The position numbers and the translations under genes were made by a program. Below the pieces are notes generated by a model, which was not told where the DNA came from, searched no databases, and worked only from the letters and a program-made list of their open reading frames with translations. A stretch of 64,000 nt of DNA, from the NCBI RefSeq assembly GCF_900452415.1, contig NZ_UGNX01000001.1, forward strand, positions 3,038,001 through 3,102,000, given 5' to 3'. The DNA is from Legionella cincinnatiensis (GTDB lineage Bacteria > Pseudomonadota > Gammaproteobacteria > Legionellales > Legionellaceae). This document shows positions 9,808 to 19,300 of the stretch, piece by piece (position 1 is the first letter of the stretch; each line of letters begins with the position of its first letter).

Positions 9808-10221
9808 ATGCTAAAACATTGCTCTATTTTTTCTGTTATTGCTTTAGTTGTTCTATTAACCTCCTGTGGCCCCATCTATAATACCGAATATAGTTATATT
9901 CCACCTAAATCAGATGTGGCAAAAATGTGCACCGCTCAATGTGTACAAGGAAGAAATGACTGCGAACAAAGTTGTAGAGTAGACAATGAAAATTGTCGAC
10001 TAAGAGCACAGCAAAATGCTTTGTTTGAATATAAACACTATAAAGAAGAACAAATGCGAATGGGTTTTCCAATTAATAAAACCATTAAAGATTTTGATAG
10101 AAGCGGCAGCTGCAACAATTCATGTCATTGCGAATCTACTTATAGGGAATGTTACTCCGCTTGTGGTGGAGAAGTTAGAGAGCATCAAGTATGTGTGGCT
10201 TTTTGTGACAAAAAAGCATAG
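9808..10221 (+). CDS. Cysteine-rich putative lipoprotein
   Basis: This 137-residue protein starts with a lipoprotein signal peptide. The hydrophobic stretch ends in LLTSC, a lipobox, so the mature protein would begin at Cys20 and be lipid-anchored. The mature part contains about a dozen cysteines arranged as CTAQCVQGRNDCEQSC and CNNSCHCESTYRECYSACGG, which suggests disulfides in the periplasm or a metal-binding role. I do not recognise the family. A ribosome binding site (AAGAGG) precedes the ATG. It appears to be a single-gene unit, followed by a small inverted-repeat element and a hairpin terminator. Confidence 0.8.
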   Translation: MLKHCSIFSVIALVVLLTSCGPIYNTEYSYIPPKSDVAKMCTAQCVQGRNDCEQSCRVDNENCRLRAQQNALFEYKHYKEEQMRMGFPINKTIKDFDRSGSCNNSCHCESTYRECYSACGGEVREHQVCVAFCDKKA

Positions 10222-10302
10222 AGTCTGTTGATAAATAATTCTCTAGATATCCTCACGAGATTTAAGAGGGACAAGGGAACAGAATGAATTATCAACACTG
10301 CC
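10220..10302. repeat. Short inverted-repeat (MITE-like) remnant
   Basis: The ends AGTCTGTTGATAA (10222-10234) and GAATTATCAACACTG (10286-10300) are imperfect inverted repeats around about 55 unrelated bases. The tips resemble those at 14933-14999 and the tip at 8237-8256 (AATTGTCAACACATCC). I read this as a small non-autonomous relic of the same element family. Confidence 0.45.
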
Positions 10303-10339
10303 AAAAAAATACAGTCATTTGCAAGCGGTACGCACTCAA

Positions 10340-10375
10340 AAAACCAGTAATTGCTAAGTGTTAATTACTGGTTTT
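10340..10375. terminator. Perfect 13-bp hairpin, probable terminator
   Basis: AAAACCAGTAATT at 10340-10352 pairs perfectly with AATTACTGGTTTT at 10363-10375 around a 10-base loop. A-rich sequence on the left and T-rich on the right make it look bidirectional. It would end the lipoprotein transcript before the DUF4349 gene. Confidence 0.7.
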
Positions 10376-10490
10376 CCTTTAAATATAAAAATATCAAGGA
10401 TATCATACAAGTTATATTTATAAAAAATTTTACAATTTGACAAATATTTGCCAAACTTTACGTTAAATCACAAGTCTCACGCGAATTAAT

Positions 10491-11390
10491 ATGAAGAAAG
10501 CAATCCTCTATTTTTTAGCAGTCATTGGCGCCTTTGCATTATTAATTATTCTCTATCTTTGGCTTGGCAGAGTATCAGAACCAACGATGTTTGGAGCAGC
10601 CGGCCCTGTTCCCATGCCTGCAGGAGAGGCAATTCCTACTACCATAGCCATGCAAAGAAACCAATATTCTCAAACCACGAACCAACCTTCAGAAAATACC
10701 ATGAGGGGAATGATAATTCGTAATGCAAATATTTCCTTACAAGTAAACAACATTAACACCGCGATGCAAAAAATTACTCAGCTCGCAGAAAATTCCGGTG
10801 GCTATATTGTGAACTCAAATATAACTCAAGACAGTAATACTGGAGGAAATACTTATGCCAATATCAAAATAAGAGTACCTGCTCAAGGATTAAATGATGC
10901 ATTAACTGCCTTAAAATCACTTGCAACCCAAGTCATACAAGAATCTATAAGTGGTGAGGATGTTACGCAACAATATGTCGATCTACAAAGCCAACTTACA
11001 AATTTACAAACTGCAAAAGAACAACTTGCAAAAATTATGGCAAGTGCCACTAAAACACCCGATGTTTTGAGCGTCTTCAAACAATTAACTGAAGTTCAAG
11101 GCCAAATTGATGTTATTCAAGGACAAATTAAATATTATAAAGAATCTGTTGCTTATTCATTAATTAATATTGATTTGAGCATGAATCCAATGATTGAAAC
11201 AGCTCAGCAAAAGCAATGGAAAATAACGGAAGCATTTATTAATTCCTATCATGCATTAATCGATCAATTACGCCAGTTAACTTATGGTTTAATCGAATTT
11301 TTTGTATATTTTTTACCATTGATTCTATTATGGATTTGTATTTGCTTCATTGTTTATTGGATAGGGAAAAAAATTTGGCGACACTTTTAA
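10491..11390 (+). CDS. DUF4349 domain membrane protein
   Basis: This 299-residue protein has an N-terminal membrane span (residues about 4-24), an extracytoplasmic region, and a C-terminal hydrophobic hairpin (about 265-292) ending in a basic tail. The central part fits the DUF4349 family: RNANISLQVNNINTAMQKI, ENSGGYIVNSN, IRVPAQGLNDAL, and a coiled-coil stretch beginning YVDLQSQLTNLQTAKEQL. Family members are envelope proteins of unknown function, often described as anti-sigma-like or lipoprotein-like. It appears to be a single gene, bounded by the hairpin at 10340 and a family A repeat downstream. Confidence 0.82.
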   Translation: MKKAILYFLAVIGAFALLIILYLWLGRVSEPTMFGAAGPVPMPAGEAIPTTIAMQRNQYSQTTNQPSENTMRGMIIRNANISLQVNNINTAMQKITQLAENSGGYIVNSNITQDSNTGGNTYANIKIRVPAQGLNDALTALKSLATQVIQESISGEDVTQQYVDLQSQLTNLQTAKEQLAKIMASATKTPDVLSVFKQLTEVQGQIDVIQGQIKYYKESVAYSLINIDLSMNPMIETAQQKQWKITEAFINSYHALIDQLRQLTYGLIEFFVYFLPLILLWICICFIVYWIGKKIWRHF

Positions 11391-11440
11391 TAAAGGCAGA
11401 GCATGCCAACCACTTTATTCTCCATACTCGGATTAGGCAT

Positions 11441-11490
11441 GCGTCCTCCACTAAGCAACGATGTTATAGAGCTTAGTGGATGGTGCTATA
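11441..11490. repeat. Family A palindromic repeat, internally deleted copy
   Basis: Fifty bases join the left tip of family A (CCTCCACTAAG) directly to its right tip (CAACGATGTTATAGAGCTTAG, then TGGATGGTGCTATA). The central section present at 3356-3475 and 32173-32284 is missing. The element lies between convergent genes and forms a strong stem through CCACTAAG/CTTAGTGG, so it could serve as a bidirectional terminator. Confidence 0.65.
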
Positions 11491-11525
11491 GAGACCAAAT
11501 CCGAAAGTCCCAATAAATAAAATCC

Positions 11526-12179
11526 CTATATCTTATAAGAAATTGGTTCGTCTAAATCAGAACTGACCTTTGTGTAAGATGGGATGTTTTTATTTGCACC
11601 TGTCTTGTCTTTAGAATAAATGATATTTAAATTTCTTTGATCAATTTTTTTACCATCAAAATGAACCAAATAGGCTTCCATATTATATATATGCAAAGTA
11701 ACACTAATCGTTACATCCAAACCTTTTCTGCATTTGAGCTGATGCACAAAAGTACTCGTTAAGTCATCGCTATTACTATGAAATCTATAGCGATCAATAC
11801 GATTGACAAGCTGTGCTGATTTCTCGCCAGTTGGTTGATAAAATTTCTCGGATATAGGGCCTTCAAGAACAGTTACAGTACCTTTATATTTGTGGTCATG
11901 AATTGTTGTTTTCTGTCTCGGTGCAAATGCAAATACCCATATCGAAAAAGGATTGGATGAATCATGATCATAGAGAAGGTATCGCCCTACGCCTTTAGGT
12001 AGATTCGTTGATGGATCCGCTGGGGTATAAACACTATGATCCAAGTGTAATGCCCCCTCAGCGAGTAACCTAGGGAGATGTTTTGAAACCGTTTCATAGT
12101 TTACAACCTCCAATTCATTCATTGCCTTTACGATTTTTTCTCTATTTGCTTCTCTTACAAACTCAATTTTATCCTGCAT
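11526..12179 (-). CDS. Cysteine dioxygenase-type cupin protein
   Basis: This 217-residue protein looks like a type I cysteine dioxygenase, an iron enzyme that oxidises cysteine (or a related thiol) to the sulfinate. The iron site residues are visible: His94 and His96 in TTIHDHKYKGTVTVLEG, and His163 in SVTLHIYNM, the counterpart of the family SLHVY motif. Residues 1-75 form the usual helical N-terminus. An AAGGA ribosome binding site precedes the ATG. It is a single leftward gene. The substrate could be another thiol such as 3-mercaptopropionate. Confidence 0.82.
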   Translation of the reverse strand: MQDKIEFVREANREKIVKAMNELEVVNYETVSKHLPRLLAEGALHLDHSVYTPADPSTNLPKGVGRYLLYDHDSSNPFSIWVFAFAPRQKTTIHDHKYKGTVTVLEGPISEKFYQPTGEKSAQLVNRIDRYRFHSNSDDLTSTFVHQLKCRKGLDVTISVTLHIYNMEAYLVHFDGKKIDQRNLNIIYSKDKTGANKNIPSYTKVSSDLDEPISYKI

Positions 12180-12336
12180 ATCACTTCCTTAAATGATCTT
12201 TTTATGTTTGAGGTCAATAGCTTTTAAATTCGTACTTCGATGATGTATATAGCCAATAATAAGCATAAAAATCAATGAATTAATTTCAAATTTTAAAATT
12301 TTATCTTAAACGAAAAATGAAGAAAGAGAAGTACCC

Positions 12337-14853
12337 TCATAAAGGTTTAGTGATACCCAGTGATAGGCTAGATGATGAGGAAAGATCATGAACAAGATTT
12401 AGTTGTGCTCCGGATAATGTACCTGATTCATGCTCACTGAAAAAAAGCATTCTGCTTACATGTAACTTCGCTTCTCTTTTTTTGCCATATAATTCGTCAA
12501 TTATCTTTATTGCTTCAGTTAAAACATCTGACTGAGATAATGAATCAAAAGCTTTATGTGCATTGTTGAGAAGAAGAGAGGCTTGTTCTGTTAATGGAAC
12601 ATTTGAGAGACGTACCTGCAAAGCCTCTCTGTAATAACTCTTCAAAGCACGACGGCACCTATCGGTATATAAAATTCTTTTACTATCATAAAACTCTTTT
12701 AAAATAAGCAAATCATCAAGAGGCAACTCTTCGTTTTGCGATCTTGCGATTGCTTCCCAAAGGATTTTATCAGCAGCGATTTTTTCATGAAGCTCTTTCA
12801 CTATTTTCTCTTGTTCTTTTGTTTGCTCCCTACAAGAATGAGTTGTAATCAGGTTATTGCTGCCCTTTTCAGGAGAAAACTCCATTTTTTCGTTCCATTT
12901 TTCCTGCTCCTCCAACTCAATGCTGCACCGGCGTTGCCATTTTCTAAATTCATCCTGTATTTGATTCAAAGTAGTTACCAATTTCATCTGTAGAAACTCA
13001 GGAAGACTCTCAAAAAGTCGGGTAAGTTCATTAACAACAACTCCCTTTGTAGCAAATTGTGCAATTGACGGGAACTCACCGGCTAAAATTAAAAATTGAG
13101 TGAAATCTTTTTGAAATTTCTGAAGCTTTGTCAGGTGGTAAGCCGTTTTCTCTTGATAAAGTAACTCTTGAGCTTCTGTTAAAGTTCGATTCACACGCTC
13201 CCAAAGTTTTGAATTTTTTAGCATGATTCCAATCAGTACACTTGAATTCATAAAATCCATTTCATGAAGACAAACACAAGCAAGTTGTGAATCAGACATA
13301 CAACAAAGAGCATGCTCCAATTCTTTTAAAAACACTTGATGGAGTACACTAAAATCATGTAGATACTTTTTTAAGGTATCAAATAAAAAATGAATGGCAG
13401 AAGACTTAGCAAGCATGATTGAACTTTGAGTGTCTTGTAATACGCGAATGGTAACAAGAATATTAAAACTCGTAGTGAGCACGCTTTCCGTAAATTGCCA
13501 ATAATCTTCTGTTGAAGACGCTTTTATTTCCGCGCGAGAAGAAAGATATGGTTTTAAATCAGCATCAAAAGTAAATAAATTGCGATAAAAAGAACTCATT
13601 GGATGAGGCTGTATCGCTTTATCACAAAATGCGGTAGTACTCTCATCATGAGAAAATTGATCTAATTTTTCAACTTGACGTAATAAACTTTCCATAAATA
13701 AATTAAATTGTTTGGCTAATTTAACACGATCAATACTATTAAAATCAAAAATACTCCGTTCATCGGATAAAGAAAGTATATTTAGCCAAATATTCATTTG
13801 TTCTGCAAAAGGCGTAACCTGATTCACAGGTAATACTATTGCTGTTGGCATACTTTCAACATACATAATCTGAGGTTGTTCTATATCAGTTATACTCGTC
13901 GAAAAATCTTGTAGTAACGTCATTTTCTTTAATCGATTTGATAAAATCGTTGCTATATCATGCGCAAATTGCTCATAATGCCCTTTTTCACCAAAACTGA
14001 TATTACTAAAGGACTCCATACATAAATATTTTGCAAGCTCTGTTTTGGTCTTGCTATCTACTAAATCAATGGGAAGTTGTCTTAAAACAGTGCTAACCAT
14101 ATCGACAAAAAGGGCTTCATTTACGTTGCTTTGTAACAGTCTTGCCTGTTCTGCAAGAGCTGGAAACAATCCTTTGATTTTTCTGTAATTTAGAAAATAG
14201 CCTTTAGTGTATCCTTTAGGATTGAGCCATCCTTGATATTCAAAAGGACAAAAAAGATCTTCATTATTTTTTTTGTGGCCATAATAACGAAAAGCTGCAC
14301 CCCAATCGATACGCGCAAATTGAATAAATATCATTTCTACTGAAGACATCACGTCTAAACAGACCACATTGCCGCTATGTACACTATGATCTCCCAACAG
14401 TAAAGAAAACATTAATGCCACCGCAAGACCATAATATTGTTTTAATTGGGTGAGTAATAAATAGGATTGAGGTCCGTAAAACATCTCCACAAGTGGATCT
14501 CGATCAGAACCATCTCGATAACCAGTGCCAATGATTTTGTACAACTCTTTGAATTCTACTTTAGGTTGAATAAGTCCATAACTACCATCTTCAAATTGAA
14601 TCAATTGAGCACAAATTAAGGATGAATGATATATTTTTTCAATCAAATTACGGTGCTTAAACTCTTGCAACAATAAACCAGCAAACAATTCGGTGAACAA
14701 TTCTCGACGATCCTTAGGTTTTTTTACAAAATATTCCATCCCATCCGAATCACGATAAAAACCGTCTACTCTATTTTGATTTTTACCACCTTTTTTATTT
14801 TTAAACTTAGTGAGTATCTTGCCTTTATAAGTGAACATCCCTGACTCAAACAC
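12337..14853 (-). CDS. Large putative Dot/Icm effector with lipid-kinase-like N-terminus
   Basis: This 838-residue protein has no signal peptide or membrane span. Its N-terminal 200 residues carry a kinase-like set of motifs. A candidate ATP lysine lies in EYFVKKP (44-45), followed by an ELFTELFAG helix (51-59). GDHSVHSGN at 154-162 resembles the catalytic GDxHxxN loop of phosphoinositide 3/4-kinases, and IDWG at 182-185 sits where such enzymes have a metal-binding DxG. This arrangement reminds me of the N-terminal part of the Legionella effector LepB, but I cannot confirm that. The rest is long and helical, with a charged coiled-coil region at about 650-700. The last 30 residues are Ser-rich with FFSEHESG before them. 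Effector status is inferred. Confidence 0.7.
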   Translation of the reverse strand: MFESGMFTYKGKILTKFKNKKGGKNQNRVDGFYRDSDGMEYFVKKPKDRRELFTELFAGLLLQEFKHRNLIEKIYHSSLICAQLIQFEDGSYGLIQPKVEFKELYKIIGTGYRDGSDRDPLVEMFYGPQSYLLLTQLKQYYGLAVALMFSLLLGDHSVHSGNVVCLDVMSSVEMIFIQFARIDWGAAFRYYGHKKNNEDLFCPFEYQGWLNPKGYTKGYFLNYRKIKGLFPALAEQARLLQSNVNEALFVDMVSTVLRQLPIDLVDSKTKTELAKYLCMESFSNISFGEKGHYEQFAHDIATILSNRLKKMTLLQDFSTSITDIEQPQIMYVESMPTAIVLPVNQVTPFAEQMNIWLNILSLSDERSIFDFNSIDRVKLAKQFNLFMESLLRQVEKLDQFSHDESTTAFCDKAIQPHPMSSFYRNLFTFDADLKPYLSSRAEIKASSTEDYWQFTESVLTTSFNILVTIRVLQDTQSSIMLAKSSAIHFLFDTLKKYLHDFSVLHQVFLKELEHALCCMSDSQLACVCLHEMDFMNSSVLIGIMLKNSKLWERVNRTLTEAQELLYQEKTAYHLTKLQKFQKDFTQFLILAGEFPSIAQFATKGVVVNELTRLFESLPEFLQMKLVTTLNQIQDEFRKWQRRCSIELEEQEKWNEKMEFSPEKGSNNLITTHSCREQTKEQEKIVKELHEKIAADKILWEAIARSQNEELPLDDLLILKEFYDSKRILYTDRCRRALKSYYREALQVRLSNVPLTEQASLLLNNAHKAFDSLSQSDVLTEAIKIIDELYGKKREAKLHVSRMLFFSEHESGTLSGAQLNLVHDLSSSSSLSLGITKPL

Positions 14854-14932
14854 GCTTAATTTACAGATAGTTTTATCATTTTTTAATCTTTTGAGAAAGA
14901 TTTACAACACTATGATATTAAATAATGAAAAG

Positions 14933-14999
14933 TAGGATTTATTGACAAGGGGATTTCGCAAATAAAGCCCAGCCCATAGGGAATTATCAACAGATCCTA
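14933..14999. repeat. 67-bp MITE-like element
   Basis: The 16-base ends TAGGATTTATTGACAA (14933-14948) and TTATCAACAGATCCTA (14984-14999) are inverted repeats with three mismatches. The ends are related to other copies of this tip family at 8237-8256 and 54896-54915. It lies in the 296-base gap between the divergent putative effector and carbonic anhydrase genes and carries no coding frame. Confidence 0.6.
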
Positions 15000-15149
15000 A
15001 TCTTAGGTGCAAATAAAAACCCAATATTATGAATGGCGTTTACAGTTTTGCAAAATAAGTTGACGACAATGAAATAATACTTTAATTTGTACCTATAATT
15101 TGTGATGACCCAAAAATATTAAAGAAACACCGCATGAAAGGGAGCACTC

Positions 15150-16199
15150 ATGTTAATTAAATTAATGCTTGGAGTACGCCAGTTTCAAGGCGAATCATTT
15201 AAACAAATGCAGGGAATTTTTGAGCATTTAAGTGTGGGACAAAACCCCGAAATTTTATTCATTACTTGCTCTGACTCACGCCTTATGCCAAGTCTTTTAA
15301 CCCAAACAAAGCCTGGAGAATTATTTGTCATTCGCAACGTAGGTAATATTATTCCCCCTTCCAATGTACCTTCTAGTGAAGCAGCAGGTATTGTATTTGC
15401 TTTAAATGAGCTAGATAGCATTAAAGACATTATTATTTGTGGTCATTCGCACTGTGGTGCCATGAAAGGACTATTAACTCCAGATTTAAAAGATCATCTC
15501 CCTGAAGTAAGTTCATGGTTACAACATTCGCATTCCGTTTTAAAACAAATGAATGAGGCAACCCCGTCTCATAGCAGTAGCTTTGCTTTCAACGTTCGTC
15601 AAGCAACCAAGCTCAACATTTTAACTCAGCTAGAACATTTAAAATCGTATCCTATTGTAGCCGAAAAGTTGGCTCGTGGAGAGCTGAATCTACATGGATG
15701 GCTCTATGAGTTTGAAAAAGGAGAAGTGCTTGTTTATGAACCTCAAGCTAAAGAATTTATTTCTTTTGAGAACGCATTAGCACTGGCTGTTTCTACCCGT
15801 AGAGACAAAATTATTGAGCAAGTGGCAATGAACTACCTAGAGTCCTTTACTCACCCCCGAACAATTAAAGAATATGAAATATTAGTCCAGTTATTTTCTC
15901 TTCTTGAAAAAAACAATTTACTGACTATCTGGCCTGCAATAAAAACGGAGGCGACCCAAAAATTATGGTCGGAATTAGGAGGGTTATATCCTAGTATTGA
16001 AGACTTGCAATTCAATACCTTATTGGATCAAGGATGCCAGTTAAAACTAAAAAATCTCCGCAGCTTTCAAAAAAATATTATGGAATCTCAAGGGTATCAT
16101 CAATACATGGAACAAATTATGCGTTACTCACTCTTTACTCCATCTTCACCTCCTTTAACTTCAAATACACCCCATGAATCGATCAACATCCGTTATTAG
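15150..16199 (+). CDS. Beta-class carbonic anhydrase with C-terminal extension
   Basis: This enzyme reversibly hydrates CO2 to bicarbonate. Residues about 1-210 form a beta-carbonic anhydrase, with zinc-site residues Cys40 and Asp42 (ITCSDSRLMP) and His99 and Cys102 (GHSHCGAM); the NLHGWLYEFEKGEVLVYEP segment closes the domain. Beta anhydrases are usually about 200-220 residues, but this one has 349. The extra 130 or so residues are helical, contain no motif I recognise, and end in a Ser/Pro-rich tail. A good ribosome binding site (AAAGGGAG) supports the start. It is the second beta-anhydrase in the window. Confidence 0.9.
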   Translation: MLIKLMLGVRQFQGESFKQMQGIFEHLSVGQNPEILFITCSDSRLMPSLLTQTKPGELFVIRNVGNIIPPSNVPSSEAAGIVFALNELDSIKDIIICGHSHCGAMKGLLTPDLKDHLPEVSSWLQHSHSVLKQMNEATPSHSSSFAFNVRQATKLNILTQLEHLKSYPIVAEKLARGELNLHGWLYEFEKGEVLVYEPQAKEFISFENALALAVSTRRDKIIEQVAMNYLESFTHPRTIKEYEILVQLFSLLEKNNLLTIWPAIKTEATQKLWSELGGLYPSIEDLQFNTLLDQGCQLKLKNLRSFQKNIMESQGYHQYMEQIMRYSLFTPSSPPLTSNTPHESINIRY

Positions 16200-16385
16200 A
16201 TGTTGGTCTTAAGAAAGCTAAGTTTTTAAAATGAATGTTTTAAAATAGAAGCAATAAAATATTACTTCAAATCACACAACGAAATGAGAAACATTAAATT
16301 CTATAGGTTACTTTTGTTTGCAATTTATTTGTATGACCTATAATTATACCTAATTAATAAATAATACATTACCTGGAATTTAAAA

Positions 16386-19300
16386 ATGGAAAACTCATGG
16401 AAAAAACAGTTATATCAACAGGTTATAAACAAACTAGGCACTAAAAAAGGAAAGAAATTTGCGGAAAAATACTGCCCTATTTTACCGCTGAGTTACTGTG
16501 AGCAACATTCTGCTGATGAAACATTAAGAGATCTCTTACAAATTGATTCATTGTCGTTGCAAAATCCATTAACGATTGATTTTGTAGAATCACCACGTAC
16601 CGAATTCCCTTTACATATTATGCTCTATCGCTATGGTAGCCCTATACCTTTATCTGATATTTTACCCATTCTTGAAAACATGGGGCTGCGCACTTATACG
16701 GAACGACCTTATAGAATAGAGGTTGATCAAAATGAAGTGATTTGGATTAGTGATTTTAATGTCACCTATACTCGGGCTAATTTACTTACCCTCGATAAAG
16801 TGAAAACCATTTTTAATGAAGCCTTGATAAAAATTAGTACAGGTGTTTGTGAAAATGACGGCTTCAATAAACTGATTTTAGGAGCAGGATTATCTTGGCG
16901 TGAGATTATTATTATTCGCGCTTATGCAAAATACATGCAACAAACTGGATTTCGTTTTAGTAAGCAATATATTGAAAAAACGGTGGATACCTATGCTCTA
17001 ATTGCCAAAAAACTCATTCAACTTTTTTATTTAAAATTTAGTTTGAAACAAAATGTCGCCATTCAAAAAGAAAAGATTGCCCTGGAACATGAAATTCAAA
17101 CGGATATTGATGCAATCAGCAGCCTAGATGAAGATCATATTATTCGCTATTTCTGGTCCTTAATAAAAGCCACTTTACGTACGAATTATTTTCAGCCTAA
17201 TGCTGAAGGAGAACCCAAAGAATACTTATCCTTTAAACTTGACTCAACAAAAGTCCCAGATTTACCTCCAGGGCAACCTATTTATGAAATTTTTGTCTAT
17301 TCCGCACGTTTTGAGGGCATTCATTTACGTAGCGCCAAAGTAGCTCGTGGTGGTATTCGTTGGTCGGATCGTCCTGAAGATTTTCGTACTGAAGTTCTAG
17401 GACTAATGAAAGCTCAAAAAGTAAAAAATGCAGTAATTGTACCTTCAGGAGCAAAAGGTGGTTTTGTCTTAAAAAAACCATTGATGTTACTTGACCGCGA
17501 ACAAATAAAACACGAAGTAATTTATTGTTATCAATCTTTTATTCGAGGTTTACTTGATCTTACCGACAATCTTATTGACGATCGTGTTGTCCCTCCCCCA
17601 AATACCGTCTGTTATGATGATGCAGATCCTTATCTTGTAGTTGCTGCAGATAAGGGAACTGCAACATTTTCTGACATTGCCAATGGAATTGCCAAAGAGT
17701 ACGACTTCTGGCTTGGGGACGCTTTTGCCTCCGGAGGATCTGCAGGATATGATCATAAAAAAATAGGTATTACTGCTCGTGGTGCATGGGAATCAATCAA
17801 ACGACATTTTCGTGAATTGGATATCAACATCCAACAACAAGATTTTACTGTGGTAGGTGTTGGGGATATGAGTGGCGATGTATTTGGTAATGGGCTAACG
17901 TATACCAATCATTGTCTTTTAATTGCGGCCTTTGATCATCGTCATATTTTTCTTGACCCTACTCCAAATGCACTTCAATCCTTTGAAGAGCGTTTGCGTT
18001 TGTTTCAATTACCGACTTCTTCATGGGAAGATTACAATCCAAAGCTTCTTTCAAAAGGTGGTGGTATTTACAAACGAACCGTCAAATCGATAGCGATTAC
18101 TCCTGAAGTAAAAAAAGCTCTTGCAATTACAGATGATTCACTCACGCCTAATGAATTGATTCGAGCCATATTAAAAGCACCGGTTGATTTATTATTCAAT
18201 GGCGGTATTGGTACTTATGTTAAAGCATCAAGCGAATCGCATGCTGATGTAGGAGATAAAACCAATGAATTTTGTCGCGTTAATGGAAATGAATTACGTT
18301 GCAAAATTGCAGGTGAAGGAGGAAACCTTGGTTTTACTCAACTAGGAAGAGTGGAGTTTGCTCTTAATGGCGGCTTAATTAATACTGATTCCATCGATAA
18401 TTCAGCGGGAGTCAGCTGTTCTGACCATGAGGTCAATATTAAAATTCTACTCAATAAAGAGATGAATCAAGGGAAACTCACCGAAAAAAAACGCAATCAA
18501 CTTCTTACTAAAATGACTGAAGAAGTCGCTCAGCTCGTTTTGCAGGACAATTATAATCAAGCACTGGTCTTAAGTTTTTCCGCAATAAATACCGTATCTT
18601 ATAGTGGTTTATATCAAACATACCTTAAAGAACTAGAAGGAGTAGTGAATTTAGATAGAAATGTTGAGTTTCTTCCTGATGATAAACGACTGTTAGAACG
18701 TAAAGCATCTGGACAAGGATTAACACGCCCAGAACTATCTATTATTATGGCGTATACAAAAATTTATATTACAAGTGAATTATTAAAATCTAATTTACCT
18801 GATGATCCCTATTTTACGACTATCCTTGAAACTGGATTTCCTTCATTACTTAAAAAAAATTATGCAGAACCAATGGCAAAACACCGATTACGCCGCGAAA
18901 TTATTGCAACACAACTAAGCAATCAAATTGTAAATACTGTAGGCATCACATTTATGTACCGTTTACACATCGAAACAGGTCAATCAATAGCAGATATTGC
19001 TCGTGCTTATACTATTGCCGCCAAAGCCTATCAAGTCGATCATTTACATCGCTTAGTGGATTCACTTAATTACAAGTTACCCGTACAAACCCAATATGAA
19101 TTGCTTCACCATGTCAGACAGTTAATGAATTTAGCCACTCGCTGGTTCTTACATCATAGACGTCTTGAAGGTGAAATAGCTCGCAATATAGACCACTACA
19201 GTCAATCAATAAGTCAACTTGAACGATTAATCCCTGATCTAATGGCTGGAGTTACTCGAGAATATCTCGATAAAATGGTAACTCAATTTTTAGGTATCGG

